64,000 nucleotides of DNA from Siphonodentalium dalli (Eukaryota; Mollusca; Scaphopoda; Gadilida; Siphonodentaliidae). Positions 43,356 to 55,349 of this stretch are shown here, in pieces. The DNA lies in contig CP136069.1 in assembly GCA_032622095.1 (NCBI GenBank), forward strand, positions 156,167,043-156,231,042, given 5' to 3'. A model generated the notes under the pieces. The model did no database searches. It was not told where the DNA came from and saw only the letters and a program-made list of their open reading frames with translations. Position numbers and translations under genes: made by a program. Within the stretch, counting starts at the first letter, position 1. Each line of letters opens with the position of its first letter.

Positions 43356-43834
43356 GGGAACGCGACTGCCTTCTCTGACACATAAACTGTGTAGATCGTT
43401 CCCATTCGTTATTCTTCCTAATCACTTATATCAACTCTCTCGATTATTGACACAAACTGAACTCATTCCCTGATGGAAACATAAATTTGAATTGACTATA
43501 GATGTGAATCAAGAAACTGCCGGGATATTCTGAGCATTTTAGATTTAGCCAGAATGTAATTTACACGATATTTCGCGATATCTTTGATTTCTGCCAGTAT
43601 ATACATGCATTCATAAATAATTACAGAAGAATTTCCGTATATTCGGCATTTTTCAGTTTCAGCCATGCTGGGTTGTTTATGTTACGTGATATCTTTGATT
43701 TCTGCCAGTAAATTTCGCAAATCATAAGATATTGGTCATGCAGTGTATTAATTAAATCATTGTAGATTGCAGAATTTCTTGATATTTTGATAGTTTCAGT
43801 CAGGGTTTATGTTAACTGCTTGAAGCAATGGATT
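43356..43834. other. Spacer with a short direct repeat
   Basis: GATATCTTTGATTTCTGCCA occurs at about 43577 and 43688, part of an approximately 110-bp imperfect tandem repeat. No gene. Confidence 0.5.
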
Positions 43835-44019
43835 TAAGGCGGCACCCCGCCCATTCATGAATTTTCAAAAAATGTCGATTTCAAACTATCAATTTCAAGG
43901 GGAAAATCATTATACTCTCTAATCAATGTATGCTATAGTACTATAACTAGATAATTTAATGTGGTTTTTGCAAATATTTTCTGTCAAGCCCTCTAAACAT
44001 AGTGTCGTTGTCCGGATTT

Positions 44020-44525
44020 ACCCATACCATAGTATGGTAAACATAGTGTCAACGTCCGGATTGACCACTTGTCGTTAGTCCGTCCGTCGTCTAGCTGTCT
44101 GTTTGTCTGTCCGTAGACACTTGACGCATGGTGCGATAACTCGAACATTTTCATTCCGATCGGAACCAAATTTTGTATATGGATTTCTCAGCACAAAAGA
44201 CAGATTGAGTTCGAATATTTGTTTGACCCGACTATTTTTAACTGAGTTATGGCCCTTTTACGACTTAGAATTCACGCATGCTGCAATAACTCAATTGTTT
44301 TTTATCTGATTGGAACCAAATTTGGTATGTGAGTTTGTCAGCCCAAAATAGAGATCTAAGTTCAAATATGGGTTTGAACCCACGATTTATAACTGAGTTA
44401 TGGCCCTTTTACGACTTATAATTCACGCATTCTGCAATAACTCAAAATACAGATCGAGTTCAAATATGGGTTTGATCCGATTATTTTTAATGGAGTTATG
44501 GCCCTTTGACATAGAATTCAATTAC
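44020..44525 (+). repeat. GTCCGTCC-type repeat with 150-bp tandem units
   Basis: GTCGTTAGTCCGTCCGTCGT, then ACGCATGGTGCGATAACTC at 44124 recurring at 44274 and 44425. Units share GGAACCAAATTTGGTATG and GAGTTATGGCCCTTTTACG with 34778-35245. Confidence 0.8.
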
Positions 44526-45549
44526 ATTGTGAGAATTTTAAGAGAAAGTCAAAATCACACAGCAGTGAATTATTAGATTCTATATTTAGCTATGGATAGG
44601 TACAGTTTATTGACATAATTAATACACCAGTACATATAGCCAGCTAGCAGCTGTAGAGACATTGTATCTTATCTTAGAAAAAAATTTGAATATTCATCAT
44701 TAGAGGAAATGTCTTATTTTGAAATTCCCTCTACTATTGCATTTGGGTTGCAGGATAATAATAACGTTGCTTGTATTCTTGAGACTGACTTATTGTATGA
44801 GCTTCTAAATCCAATTACATGCTTTTATAGACTATTTTGATTTTGTGTTGATCAGTTCATTAATGTGGTTAAGATTAATCCCTTGCTATCTGATTTGACA
44901 ACTCAAATATTTGTCAATGATTATGTTTATATTTCATGTCATAGTTTATGATAACACACCCCTAACCTGCATAGAGAGGGTCATTTGGTTTATTTGCTTT
45001 AAAATATTAACATTCTCCAAAAATCTTGGTTGACACAATGTAATAACTAAACATTTTTAACCCAATCACTCTTATAATCACATCCAGGTTAATCAGGACA
45101 CATTCTTCACTATAGATTTTGGTATCGTTTGAATGGTTTTGAAAATATTAACCCCAATTTTAATTATATTTCTGCTGCTTATAGACTTGTATCTTTCCAA
45201 TGATCAGCTTAGAAGAAAATTAACCCACCCATTCCATAGACATACAGTATGCTATCCAATGTAATGACTCTAATATCTTCAATCTGACCATTCTCATATC
45301 TCACCTCTAGTTATCTCATAATTATGCATTAAAATATGTTATATCCAATCATAGCAATCATATTTTATCAAAATTACAACTATTTTATCTTTAACTGTTT
45401 TGTATGGTGCTTCTGCCTGACTAGGACTGAGCTTAATTGGCTTTATCACTCTATAAGACATATCTATTTTAGAGTGACCTAATAGGTTGAAATCGAATGC
45501 CATATCCATGTTCATATGGAAGGTGCCCAATAAGTCTTATGCCACTTTT
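44526..45549. other. AT-rich spacer
   Basis: Nothing recognised. Confidence 0.35.
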
Positions 45550-45557
45550 GAACTTAA

Positions 45558-45988
45558 AGGTACTCAATCTGATTTGATGGTCCCCATATCAGATTCCAAC
45601 AACAACAATTTTTTTGAAATGCCACTTCAGTTATCAGAATTGACTAATTGCCAAACTAAATCTAACCACAGTCCACTATAGTATAAAATTGCCCAAAACC
45701 TGTTATTTATCAACATTTTGTACAAGAAATTTTGCCGGTTTGTCAAATATCTGACACAAAAAGGCCACTTGATTTTAGAGTTATCCATCTTCATCTGCTA
45801 TTTGGTCTTCTCATAGACTTTTACTGGGCCACTAAATATTCCAGGTGGTTAAAAATAATAGATTTTAAAAATCGATATCTTCTCACTCTGAGCTTTGATG
45901 AATGGGTTCCTCGATTGAAATCAAATATTTTTTACACCTGAAACCAAATAAATAGTAACTTAGGGGTGCTTAATCGGATTGAGTACCT
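45558..45988 (-). mobile_element. Family E copy 4 (asymmetric form)
   Basis: TTAA 45554-45557 and 45989-45992; AGGTACTCAATCTGA / TCGGATTGAGTACCT. Same internal order as copy 3. Confidence 0.82.
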
Positions 45989-46560
45989 TTAATAGTAAGG
46001 TGTGAATTGTTTAAAAGGTTGGTGTAAGGATTTATGAAAATAGCTAATCGTAATCGTTAAGGTATGGGTTAAACATCTGCCGATCATGATCGGCCTCTCG
46101 TTTACATAGTTGGAAAATATCTCTCATACTGTGAGGGTAAAGAGTTGTTATTTGCTATAGTATGCTATAGTACTATAAGTTATAGTACTATAGCATACAT
46201 TGGTTATAAGGGATATTTCCTTCAAAATGATAGTTTTAAATTGAGATTCTTTGAAAATTCATGAACTGTGGGGGGGGGGGAGGGGGGTCTTCTTAGCATG
46301 CCTCCCCTGTGTACCTTTCATTATCAAAGCTTTCTAGGTTTGTTTAGGATGCAATGGTATCTCAGATACATGTAAATGATCTAAACGTTCTTATTTTGTG
46401 AGTCTTTTCAAGCATATTAATTTAGTAATTGTGTTTATATGTATCAGCTTACCATTCTACATGGAGGAAATACACAAAAACAATACTGGTGTATATATAG
46501 GCTTAAATATAACCTTGAACAGTAATGGAGCCAGGGTTATCTTTGTAGAACGATGAACTA

Positions 46561-47010
46561 AGTCTGGATATAGTGTGTGTCATTTGCAGAATGAGGTTCC
46601 CAGAGGGTGAATTTAGTGACGCTATCCCACATACTCTGCCACAGTGGGCTAGCATCACCAAATTTACCCTCATGGGACCTCATTCTGCTTAGGCCTCATC
46701 TTCTGGGAAATATCTATAGTGTCCAATTAACATTGTTTTAGTGACTTTTTCCCTTCTGGGGAGTTTCTATAATACCATATTTTGCAGAAGATAAAATGCA
46801 TAATCGAGGTGACTAATGGGTGAACATCAACCAACTGGGGAACTTAAATCTGATCATAGGTCTCCCATAGCAGTTGAGGCCTAAGCAGAATGAGGTTCCC
46901 AGAGGGGGAATTTGGCAATGCTAGCCCGCTGTGCGGGATAGCATTACTAAATTCGCCCTCTGGGGTACCTCATTCTACAAATGATAGGCACACTATTTCC
47001 AGCCTTGAAG
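46561..47010 (+). mobile_element. Family D copy 13 between long direct repeats
   Basis: Complete: two hairpins, full middle. Host sequence of about 75-85 bp (CTTAAATATAACCTTGAACA...) directly abuts both ends, at 46484-46560 and 47013-47100. Confidence 0.85.
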
Positions 47011-47211
47011 TACTGGTTTGTATAGAGACTTAAATATAACCTTGAACAGTAATGGGGCCAGGGTAAATGGGGCCAGGGTAATCTTTGTAGGACAATGCAC
47101 TTTTATCTCAGGATATCACTTCATATTATTAAACATCTAGAATAGCATATAAGATCTATATAGAAGTATAGGAGTATGCTATGTATTTATTGGGCCTGAA
47201 ACAGCCTGAAA

Positions 47212-47520
47212 TGCAATATATCAAAGTGAAGAAATGTCAGGCCTTGAAAAGAATACCTAATTGCTGTAAATGGATTAGAGGTGTGTAATATATTATGGTT
47301 TCAAAAGTATTTAATAGTTTGGCAATGGTTTTAAGACACACTCCAAAATAATCGTGTTGTTACCTCAGTAAACATTTACATTGTCACACACTTATATCAA
47401 GCACTCAGCTTATCAAGAAAGGTTATCTCTGATTTAAGCCGTTGATGACTTGATACTCATTGACGAGAAGTTCACTTTTGAATATTCAGATAATTACAAA
47501 TCAACAAACATTTGTTGAAC
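47212..47520 (+). repeat. Segment shared with 29127-29405
   Basis: Collinear match (ATATCAAAGTGAAGAAATGT ... AAACATTTGTTGA) without PB-D termini, plus an extra 17-base TGTTGTTACCTCAGTAA. Confidence 0.8.
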
Positions 47521-48637
47521 ATATTTTCTGAACATGCCCTGCAAATGGATGAATGCATAGGCCTCCTATGTTTTCCACATATGTATTATCAATTCATCCA
47601 TCTAGCTGAAGAAAGACTATTTCAATACATACTTTTGTATCTCAATGGAGCAATTAAGGACTTTTGGCACTCAATTTTTTGGGGGGGAAATTCTGGATCA
47701 ACGTCAATGTGAGGCTTTATGTTGGCTTGAAACTGTTAATATTATTTCTCCCCAGTGGCCTGATAATTTCAAATTTTTCTTTCCCACCAGCAACTGAAAG
47801 AAAATTTGTTGGGTTAAATTTAAAGACATATTGTGGACTCATTCAGGTGTGGCAAATATAATTAAAACACCCATAATTAATGCATGAAAGTCCCGATGTG
47901 GAGAAAGATCAACCAGAGAAAAATTCAGTCTAGATCAGTAAGCAACTTAATGTCAATGATGTCATGAGAAATGACATATTTCACTAGTGACATTACCAAT
48001 TTTAATTAATGGTGTTTTCAATGGAATTCGCACATAGGAGTGTACTAAATGGAAATTATAATCAACCAATAATTTGAGTGTAATAAATGGAAATTATAAT
48101 CAACCAATAATTTGTTGATATTTGGCAATCAAGACTTCCCAAACAATTTAAACAGTCAAAGTTGTTGTTGATGCAATTTGGACCCAAGCATAGCCATAAA
48201 ATTTTGACCCATATCTCAGATACCTTTCTTGTTTAGTGATCTAATTATGAACACTTTCCTCAGGCACAGTTATTCTAATTAACAAAAATATTTTACGATT
48301 AAAAAACAACATATTGATTGATGGGGGCATAAATTATTAGGATAATGAGAGAAATACATGTAACAGGTCTTGCTGAAACCTCTACTATCTTTAGCATATA
48401 GTTTATCTTAAAAGTGTTTTTTAGTTTCAATGTCACAAGAATATATGTTCGTGAAATGTTCTATTTGACAGGAAATCAGTGACATCTCAGGACACTATAT
48501 TTTCTTGTGGATTTCTTGGCATGTTCCGCAGTTATATTATGATGCGTAGTTATATTGTGCTGCATTGAGATACTTGTGTTAAAGGAGTAGACCCGGATAC
48601 TCTGTGTGAATCTTTTCCTTAGAATTATATCCAAGCT
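47521..48637. other. AT-rich spacer
   Basis: GTGTAATAAATGGAAATTAT / GTGTACTAAATGGAAATTAT duplicated in tandem near 48030-48110. No gene recognised. Confidence 0.4.
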
Positions 48638-49075
48638 TAAAGGGAGTCAAGGCCTTTGAAGTGGGTTCATGCAAAATACCATGACAGTCTGTAAAACTAC
48701 TATCGTCAAAAAGTACATGAAAAAATAGAAAGATTGTTTTCTTATTTTCAATGTTATTAATTACTCTCCAAGCTCCATGTCAAAACAATTATTAAGTATA
48801 AACAGTAGAATTACCGATAAAAGTCTAATTTCAATAAGATACCAAAGTTTAATCAAAACTTGATGGGAAACATTGGAAAATGTAAAAAGCATTGGAAATA
48901 TTCTGAAAATCTTATTGAGACAAAAATATTTGAACTTACTACATGATTGGCAATGTTTGTTGACAAATCGCTGTAACAGTTTTGTTTACATAAGAGGTTT
49001 CAATATGCTAAAAAAAATTATTCGAGAACTAATAATAATGAATATAAGAACAAAGTTAATCTATTTCTAGATGTC
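48638..49075 (+). repeat. Repeat K copy, long form
   Basis: TTAAAGGGAGTCAAGGCCTT, AAGTGGGTTCATGCAAAATA at left and AATATAAGAACAAAGTTAAT at right; both blocks appear inverted and closer together at 20755-20893. Confidence 0.6.
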
Positions 49076-49376
49076 CTTCTTGGTGTAAACAATATTTATT
49101 CCCAAAAAATTTTTTTATAATTTAACAAAATGCTAATGAATGATTATGAGTTATTAGAATGGGATGAGACAACAAGCCTATTGTGGCTTATTTGTAAGTT
49201 CTCTCCCATTTCCTTATTGTGGTGATGTTTTTACAGACTTTTTTATGTTTTACACATTTTTCCACTGCGAGTACTAGTACCTTGTGTCCCCTTTTCCAAT
49301 TCCGCATTTGGAATTATCTTTCAGCCTAGAATCAGTTCACTTTTGTCATTTTCTAGGGTAAATTAATTCTTTCTGT

Positions 49377-49595
49377 ACTCAATGGATTCTCACATTCAGT
49401 TATAACTGAATACATTGGAATGGTATATTAGTCATCTGGAGGGGTTTTCATGAAAAATAAGCAGACGACAGATAATAAAAGTACTGAAGGAGTGATATTT
49501 ATTGGAGGAAAATATTAAGATTATAAGGTCAACAAACGATTTATTATCTGAAGGGAACTACTCGTCATATCAATGAGTATTTAGTAAAGAAAGGG
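49377..49595 (+). mobile_element. PB-C element, best copy
   Basis: TTAA 49373-49376 and 49596-49599; TTCTTTCTGTACTCAATGG left and AGTATTTAGTAAAGAAAGGG right (imperfect inverted). Contains AATAAGCAGACGACAGATAA. No module A. Confidence 0.8.
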
Positions 49596-49848
49596 TTAAT
49601 TTATAGTTCATTATATTCCTTGTAAATAATAATAGTTTACTCGGAGCTTTAGTTCATACACCAGAAAGCAGTGAATTTTGAAGAGTTAATCCAGTTTGGA
49701 GAGCTATTGTTTACAAATTGAAATTTGGTAACTCTGAATGTGTGCAGAACATGAGTGTATTGCTGTATTAGACACACTCAATCATCGTCAACAATTTTTG
49801 GAGAGTTTCGAACAAAACAAATATTAGTCGGAGAATAAGTTTGTCTAC

Positions 49849-50018
49849 ATGCCGACAGAGAAACGATTCTTGCCAATTATGGCGACACGGAAACATTCTA
49901 CCTCGGATATTCATGGCGGAATTCAATCATTTAGGAAGAAAACTGCTCAGTTTTTTCAGAGACGGCGGAAGGTTTCTCATTATCAGCTTCCTCAAGATGC
50001 AGAAATTGTTCTCAAAGG
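49849..50018 (+). CDS. Candidate protein-coding first exon
   Basis: ATG 49849 opens 56 codons: MPTEKRFLPIMATRKHSTSD, then IHGGIQSFRKKTAQFFQRRR, then KVSHYQLPQDAEIVLK plus two bases (GG), ending at a good donor AAAGG|GTATGT (50018/50019). It is basic and rich in Arg/Lys/Gln, coding-like compared with surrounding DNA. There is no upstream acceptor within 60 bases, which fits a first exon. It is phase 2 with GG, the same as the exon at 23283-23391, so both could splice to one downstream exon. The protein family is not recognised. An overlapping 122-codon frame (49841-50209) is regarded as its shadow. Confidence 0.5.
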
Positions 50019-50480
50019 GTATGTTACTTAATTGTCCACAGCAAACGAAGTTTGGTGGGGGATATAGAAATGGGTTCCATCTTGTTTGGGGTCCCCCTAT
50101 CTCAGTCATCATAAGTCGGATTTCAATGATAATCCAAAGTTTTTTTTTACGTCAAATGGAAACTGAAATCTATTTCAAAAGCGTTGAATTGATGAAACAG
50201 TATTGCTGATTCGCAGGTCTTGAACACTCAGCTAGGTTTCATACTTTGGAAACATTGTATATTTATACAGGCTTATAGAAAACTATAGCAAAGCTTCAAT
50301 CTGTGCACTGGTTATGTCATTGTTTGTTGATTGAAAGATAAAATATGTGAATGCATTGTCCTATAAATGGGCAGTACAAAGAAATTGGATATACCAGCCA
50401 GCCACACTACTCAATGGCTGAATGGCATGTTAATTAGTTACATAAGGCATAATAAACTATCTCCCCAATATGACTTTTAA
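50019..50480 (+). other. Intron-like DNA after candidate exon
   Basis: No second exon recognised before PB-A element 6. Confidence 0.35.
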
Positions 50481-50862
50481 CCCTTTACCCAACAGAAGGG
50501 CCCTGTGCCAATGCATTCTCTTATATATGCGAGTCGACCATAGGTCGCCTCGCATATATAAGAGAATGCATTGGCTTAACACATTAAAAATTATAAAATT
50601 GTTAAAGAATGTAAGAAAAAATGGTAAAAAGTGTTAAAAAAAGATTTTTTTTAGGCCAATGCATTCTCTTATATATGCGAGGCGACCTATGGTCGACTCG
50701 CATATATAAGAGAATGCATTGGCACAGGGCATAACTGTAACCATCACAATGTGGTCAATGAGCCGGTTCCAATGATATCCATATGTGTATGGTTCTATTG
50801 AGACAGACCGAAGATATTTTAGGCTGTTGAAGCTTTATTTGGCCGGTTTGTTGGGTAAAGGG
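50481..50862 (-). mobile_element. PB-A element 6
   Basis: TTAA 50477-50480 and 50863-50866; close to 10601-10981 in layout, including the reduced single GGCCGG near the end. Confidence 0.9.
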
Positions 50863-50866
50863 TTAA

Positions 50867-51491
50867 AGGTTTTAATCCAATAATAGATATTCAAAAGTTA
50901 TCACCACACTATATATAATAAGTGACACTGATAGTGATTTTATCTTGGCCAAGCTATAAGGGGTGACAATTAACACAGCTCATTAGTTGACGAACACGGT
51001 GTCAGCGACAAGAGTTATTTCACTTATTTAAGCGGATTTAGGTTATTATAACTACATAGTAGATTGTTAGTCGCATGTTTGCATTTTATGTAACAAATAA
51101 ACTCTGAAATTAAGAACAATTTTAGTCATTAATTGTGAACTCAGAAAATGAGGATTTAATTTGGCGAAAAAAATTTGGCCAAAGTTTGTTTTTGGCTAAA
51201 AGATATTTCCGCCCAGTGTGAACGCTGTCCAAATTAAGCCATCTCAATAAATTTATAAATCTCCACAAAAAGCCACCTTTATAGAGGGATATACTCCTCG
51301 GTGCAGTGCAATTGTTTGTAAAGTGATCTGGAACACTCTGCTGGGGGAATGGAAGAGAGAATAACATAGTTCTTGTCATAAATTAAATATCCAAATTGGC
51401 AGTATCATTCTCATTTGTAAATTATACACAGCCACTCCTATAAGTGAATGCATTGGCAAAGGGTTTTCTAAATTTCAGTCATCAAGTAGTG
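50867..51491. other. Spacer with repeat fragments
   Basis: 51121-51430 contains TTTGGCCAAAGTTT words also seen at 53217-53290 and an AAAGTGATCTGGAACACTC block related to the 54075 repeat. 51430-51490 is a PB-D remnant (AATGCATTGGCAAAGGG). Confidence 0.5.
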
Positions 51492-51495
51492 TTAA

Positions 51496-51840
51496 CCCTT
51501 TACCCAACAAACCGGCCAAAAACGGCCAAATAAAGCTGCAACAGCCTAAATTATCTTGGGTCTGTCTCAATAAAACCATACAAATATAGATATCATTGGA
51601 ACCAGCTCCTTGACCACATTGTGATAGTTACAGTTATGCCCTGTGCCAATGCATTCTCTTATATATGCGAGTCGACCATAGGTCGCCTCGCATATATAAG
51701 AGAATGCATTGTTCTTTAACAATTTTATAATTTTTAATGTGTTAAGCCAATGCATTCTCTTATATATGCGAGGCGACCTATGGTCGACTCGCATATATAA
51801 GAGAATGCATTGGCACAGGGCCCTTCTGTTGGGTAAAGGG
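51496..51840 (+). mobile_element. PB-A element 7, internal deletion
   Basis: TTAA 51492-51495 and 51841-51844. The spacer between the two A hairpins is shortened: the first hairpin runs directly into TTCTTTAACAATTTTATAAT. Confidence 0.9.
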
Positions 51841-51844
51841 TTAA

Positions 51845-52189
51845 ACAGACCCTAGCTGCTATGCCCAGCATGTTTCATCTGACATTCATGCAGACATCAG
51901 GATGTACTTGCATTCATGTGCCTGGCGATGAATATGATGTATTGATTCTCACTTTGTTCTTTTGTTGACTCCCATAAGACACTTTGCATACATTGCAAAG
52001 GAAAATAGTGTAAAAGAGCAGTTGACTCCATTAAAACTGCATGCCACCTGTCACATTAGAACCACAGATTAATGACCACCTGTCGCATTAGGACCCTACT
52101 TTAATGTTGGCAGCAAATCTGTTCCACTTTGAAGTGCTAAAGGCCTTAATGGCTCTGGAGACATCCTGGATTGCTGAAGAGTATTATGG
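51845..52189. other. Spacer
   Basis: Short imperfect direct repeat CACCTGTCACATTAGAACC / CACCTGTCGCATTAGGACC near 52050-52095. No gene. Confidence 0.4.
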
Positions 52190-52227
52190 TTAAGAAAGAG
52201 GTTTTGCAAGGTACATTACAGTTATGG

Positions 52228-52654
52228 CAAGAATTGAAATAGTGTTTCCCTCATTTGCGGAATGAGGTCCCCATAGGGAGAATTTAGTGACACTACCCCA
52301 CACATCAGGCTAGCATCACTAAATTCACCCTCTGAGACCCTCATTCTGCTTAGTCCTCATCTTTTGAGAAGTATCTATAGTTTCAACATAACATTGTTTT
52401 CAGTTACTTTTTTCCCTTCTGTTCAGTTTCTATGCGCCCTAATTTGCAGAAGATAAATTGCGTAATGAGGTGACTAATGGGAGGAGAACATCACATACTT
52501 CAACTGGAGAATTTCAATCTGATCCTAGGTCTCATAGCTGTTGAGGCCTCAGCACATAAGCTGAATTTAGTGATGCTAGCCACTATGCTTTAACTAAATT
52601 CACCCTCTGGGGGACCTCATTCTGCAAATTGCAGATACTATATTAAGGCTTTAT
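52228..52654 (+). mobile_element. Family D copy 14 between direct repeats
   Basis: CAAGAATTGAAATAGTGTTT start; two decayed hairpins and the middle. Host sequence of about 38-40 bp (TAAGAAAGAGGTTTTGCAAG... / TAAGAGAGAGGTTTCGCAAA...) abuts both ends. Confidence 0.78.
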
Positions 52655-52881
52655 TAAGAGAGAGGTTTCGCAAAGCTACATTACAGTTAATGGCTAAAAA
52701 TATTCATGTGCCTCAATATATTCTTGTGCCTCATCAATATTCATGTGGTGCCAACAAAATTGTGCCTGAGGTCACAGTGAGGTGACCAATTTTTCCACCC
52801 TCAGGCTCTCAGAATTCTCAATTCGTCACAGCTGTTGGGGAGAGTCAGTCATCAGAGAGATCTGCAATTATCATCCAGGTA

Positions 52882-53105
52882 CAGTAATGCCCTAAGTAAT
52901 CAACCCCTTAACCACAGTAGAATTATGGGTAACTTTTCAGGATTTAGTCGGAAATATGGCTTGTTGCCATTCATCGGAAAGCTCTAGGGGCCATTCATCG
53001 GAAAGCTCTCCCCCGAGAGACAACAAGCCATATTTCCGAATAAATCATGAAAAGTTACCAATAATTCTGCTGTGGTTAAGGAGTCGATTATTTAGAGCAT
53101 TACTG
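52882..53105. mobile_element. Family C copy with apex duplication
   Basis: TA flanked; CAGTAATGCCCTAAGTAATC ... AGAGCATTACTG. The apex contains a repeated CCATTCATCGGAAAGCTCT. Confidence 0.85.
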
Positions 53106-53849
53106 TATGTTATTATAATTATAGTAGAGTTTTAGTCTCGTGTTGGGCAGGTAACAAATAAACTTTGAAATTCAAAACAATGAAAGTCATTAATTGTGAG
53201 CCCATAAAATGAGGATTTAATTTGGCCAAAGTTTTTTTTTTTTTAATTTGGCCAAAACAAATTTCATTTGGCTAAACTTTTTGCCAAAAGATTATTCAGC
53301 CCAGCATGAACACTGTGTGAGGTGCAGTTGGAAATTTCAAGGTGGACAGCCCCTCCCCAATGGAGAAGACCCTTTAGCCAAGCCACATCCCTGTATGAAG
53401 TTATTGGATTCTTATACATATGCTATCAATCACACTTAACACCATATGGCAATTGAGGGCTATTATATAGCAACAGGTGTAGGACTAATAAGGCATTAGG
53501 TTACCATAGTTAATATATAAGCATATATATCAGTGTTGCTATGTAAAATATACCAGTGATTAGGATTAGGGCATCACATGATTTGGTGAGGAAAAGATTT
53601 TATACACCATAACATAAATGATGAATTAACCAACATTACCTTATGTTTGCTTTGTACAGATTGTTTCTGACTATTGGTTCAATTTGTTGGATGCAGTTTA
53701 TGTGGTTTTACATGTGTTCTGTTGTGACCATTCATATTGATTCTTTGGGAATATAACATATATTGCTTCCATCCATTTACCACCCTAAGTGGCAGTAAGA
53801 GCTTTCTCTCTTCATTGAAGTGAGCATTAATTGCTGCCTAAAAATATTG
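53106..53849. other. Spacer
   Basis: TTTGGCCAAA words (53217-53290) as above; no gene. Confidence 0.35.
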
Positions 53850-54074
53850 CGAAAACCCTGAGCCAATGCATTCTCCTATATATATGCGAGTCTCATATAG
53901 GGAGCCTCGCATATATAAGAGAATACCTGACACTATTTACCTTGACATTGTAAGCCAGAGCATCCTCTTATATATGTGAGACTCCCTATTGGAGACTCGA
54001 TCGCATATATAAGAGAATGCACTGGCACAGGATCTTTAATGCTGCACCAGTTCAGCTCCCGTCATGAAATGGTT
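53850..54074 (+). mobile_element. PB-D element, left end decayed
   Basis: GCGAAAACCCTGAGCC, two degenerate A hairpins with TATTTACCTTGACATTGTAA between, TTTAATGCTGCACCAG, CAGCTCCCGTCATGAAATGG then TTAA (54072-54075). Confidence 0.72.
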
Positions 54075-54860
54075 AAAGTGATGTGGAACACTCGGGCTGG
54101 GTGATCTAACAGGAATATAGAATTAAGTAATTATTTTCATAAATTTTATACTCAATTTAGCAGCACGCAATTCAGTCACATGAATTATATTCAGCAACTT
54201 AATTTATTTTGAAAAATCATTGCCGTTCCTTTATCGGTGAAAATTCGTCGAGAATTCAATTTAGAAGTGAATATTAACATTTGTGCAGAGTTTAGAGGTG
54301 TTTTCTGATATTGTATGATTGGTGTGTCTGAAATATTCAGAAATATTAATTCAATGCTACATTCTTTCATTTGGGAAAAGAGGCAATTCTCTTTTAAGTT
54401 TAGTTCTATGAAATAAGCGCACAATATGTGTTTAAAGTGATGTGAAACACCCCGGTCGGGTGATCAAATAGAAATGGAGAATATTCTTCTCCAAAGTAAT
54501 AATTTTTGTAAATATTATATCCAAATTGACTATACACACCATCATTCTTATATATTATTTAAATGCAGTGACTCTCGATGGCAAAATCTATTTCGTTACT
54601 TTATCGTTGATAGATGCGTCCCGAATCGAGTAGTAAATATTTACAATTGAGCGTTGTTCAGACGATGTTTTCTATGGATTGGTACGGTCGATTTTCTTCA
54701 GATTTTCTGCGATGTTAGTAGAATCACGCATCTCTCCAGTTTGCATAGCGCCTGCATACGATCTTATCAGTTTCACGCACCCGAACAAGTGCATTATATG
54801 TCTTTAACTTTGAGAGTTGACGTTTGCGTGACTGTTTTCTATACTGGATGATTGGTCATA
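54075..54860 (+). repeat. Two tandem copies of a 360-430 bp repeat
   Basis: AAAGTGATGTGGAACACTCG at 54075 and AAAGTGATGTGAAACACCCC at 54434 begin diverged copies sharing TCGTCGAGAATTC/CGTCCCGAATCGAG, TGATGTTAG-like and GTGTTTTCT blocks. The second copy matches 60842-61760 and provides the empty site for the Helitron there. Confidence 0.7.
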
Positions 54861-54914
54861 TCAATTGGCGATAACAGATTCGTAGGATTGTACAGCTTGA
54901 TGATCCAGTTGTTA

Positions 54915-55236
54915 TTATCCTGCAGCAGGTAGGCACTCATAGTCCATGGGGAGGTTTATATTATCCTGCAGCAGGTAGGCACTCATAGTCCATGGGGAGG
55001 TTTATATTATCCTGCAGCAGGTAGGCACTCATAGTCCATGGGGAGGTTTATATTATCCTGCAGCAGGTAGGCACTCATAGTCCATGGGGAGGTTTATATT
55101 ATCCTGCAGCAGGTAGGCACTCATAGTCCATGGGGAGGTTTATATTATCCTGCAGCAGGTAGGCACTCATAGTCCATGGGGAGGTTTATATTATCCTGCA
55201 GCAGGTAGGCACTCATAGTCCATGGGGAGGTTTTAC
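54915..55236 (+). repeat. 46-bp minisatellite, seven units
   Basis: TTATCCTGCAGCAGGTAGGC starts at 54915 and every 46 bases to 55191. Units look identical; the last ends GGTTTT. Contains the palindrome CCTGCAGCAGG. Confidence 0.95.
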
Positions 55237-55349
55237 CTTTTAGATTGATAAGCTTCTAAAGTTTCCCCTTCAAGCATAACAGAATATATAGTTCTCTTTG
55301 CCTCAGGCAAGAAAGTATTATCCAGTTGTCAGCTATAAACTAGGTTTTA

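Larger units (their letters stand above)
43835..46290. other. Pair of 110-bp inverted repeats enclosing 2.2 kb
   Basis: 43848-43960 (CATTCATGAATTTTCAAAA ... CAATGTATGCTATAGTACTA) is matched inverted by 46150-46275, with poly-C/poly-G nearby at the outer sides. They may be the ends of a large decayed transposon. The enclosed DNA has no transposase-like frame. Confidence 0.55.
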
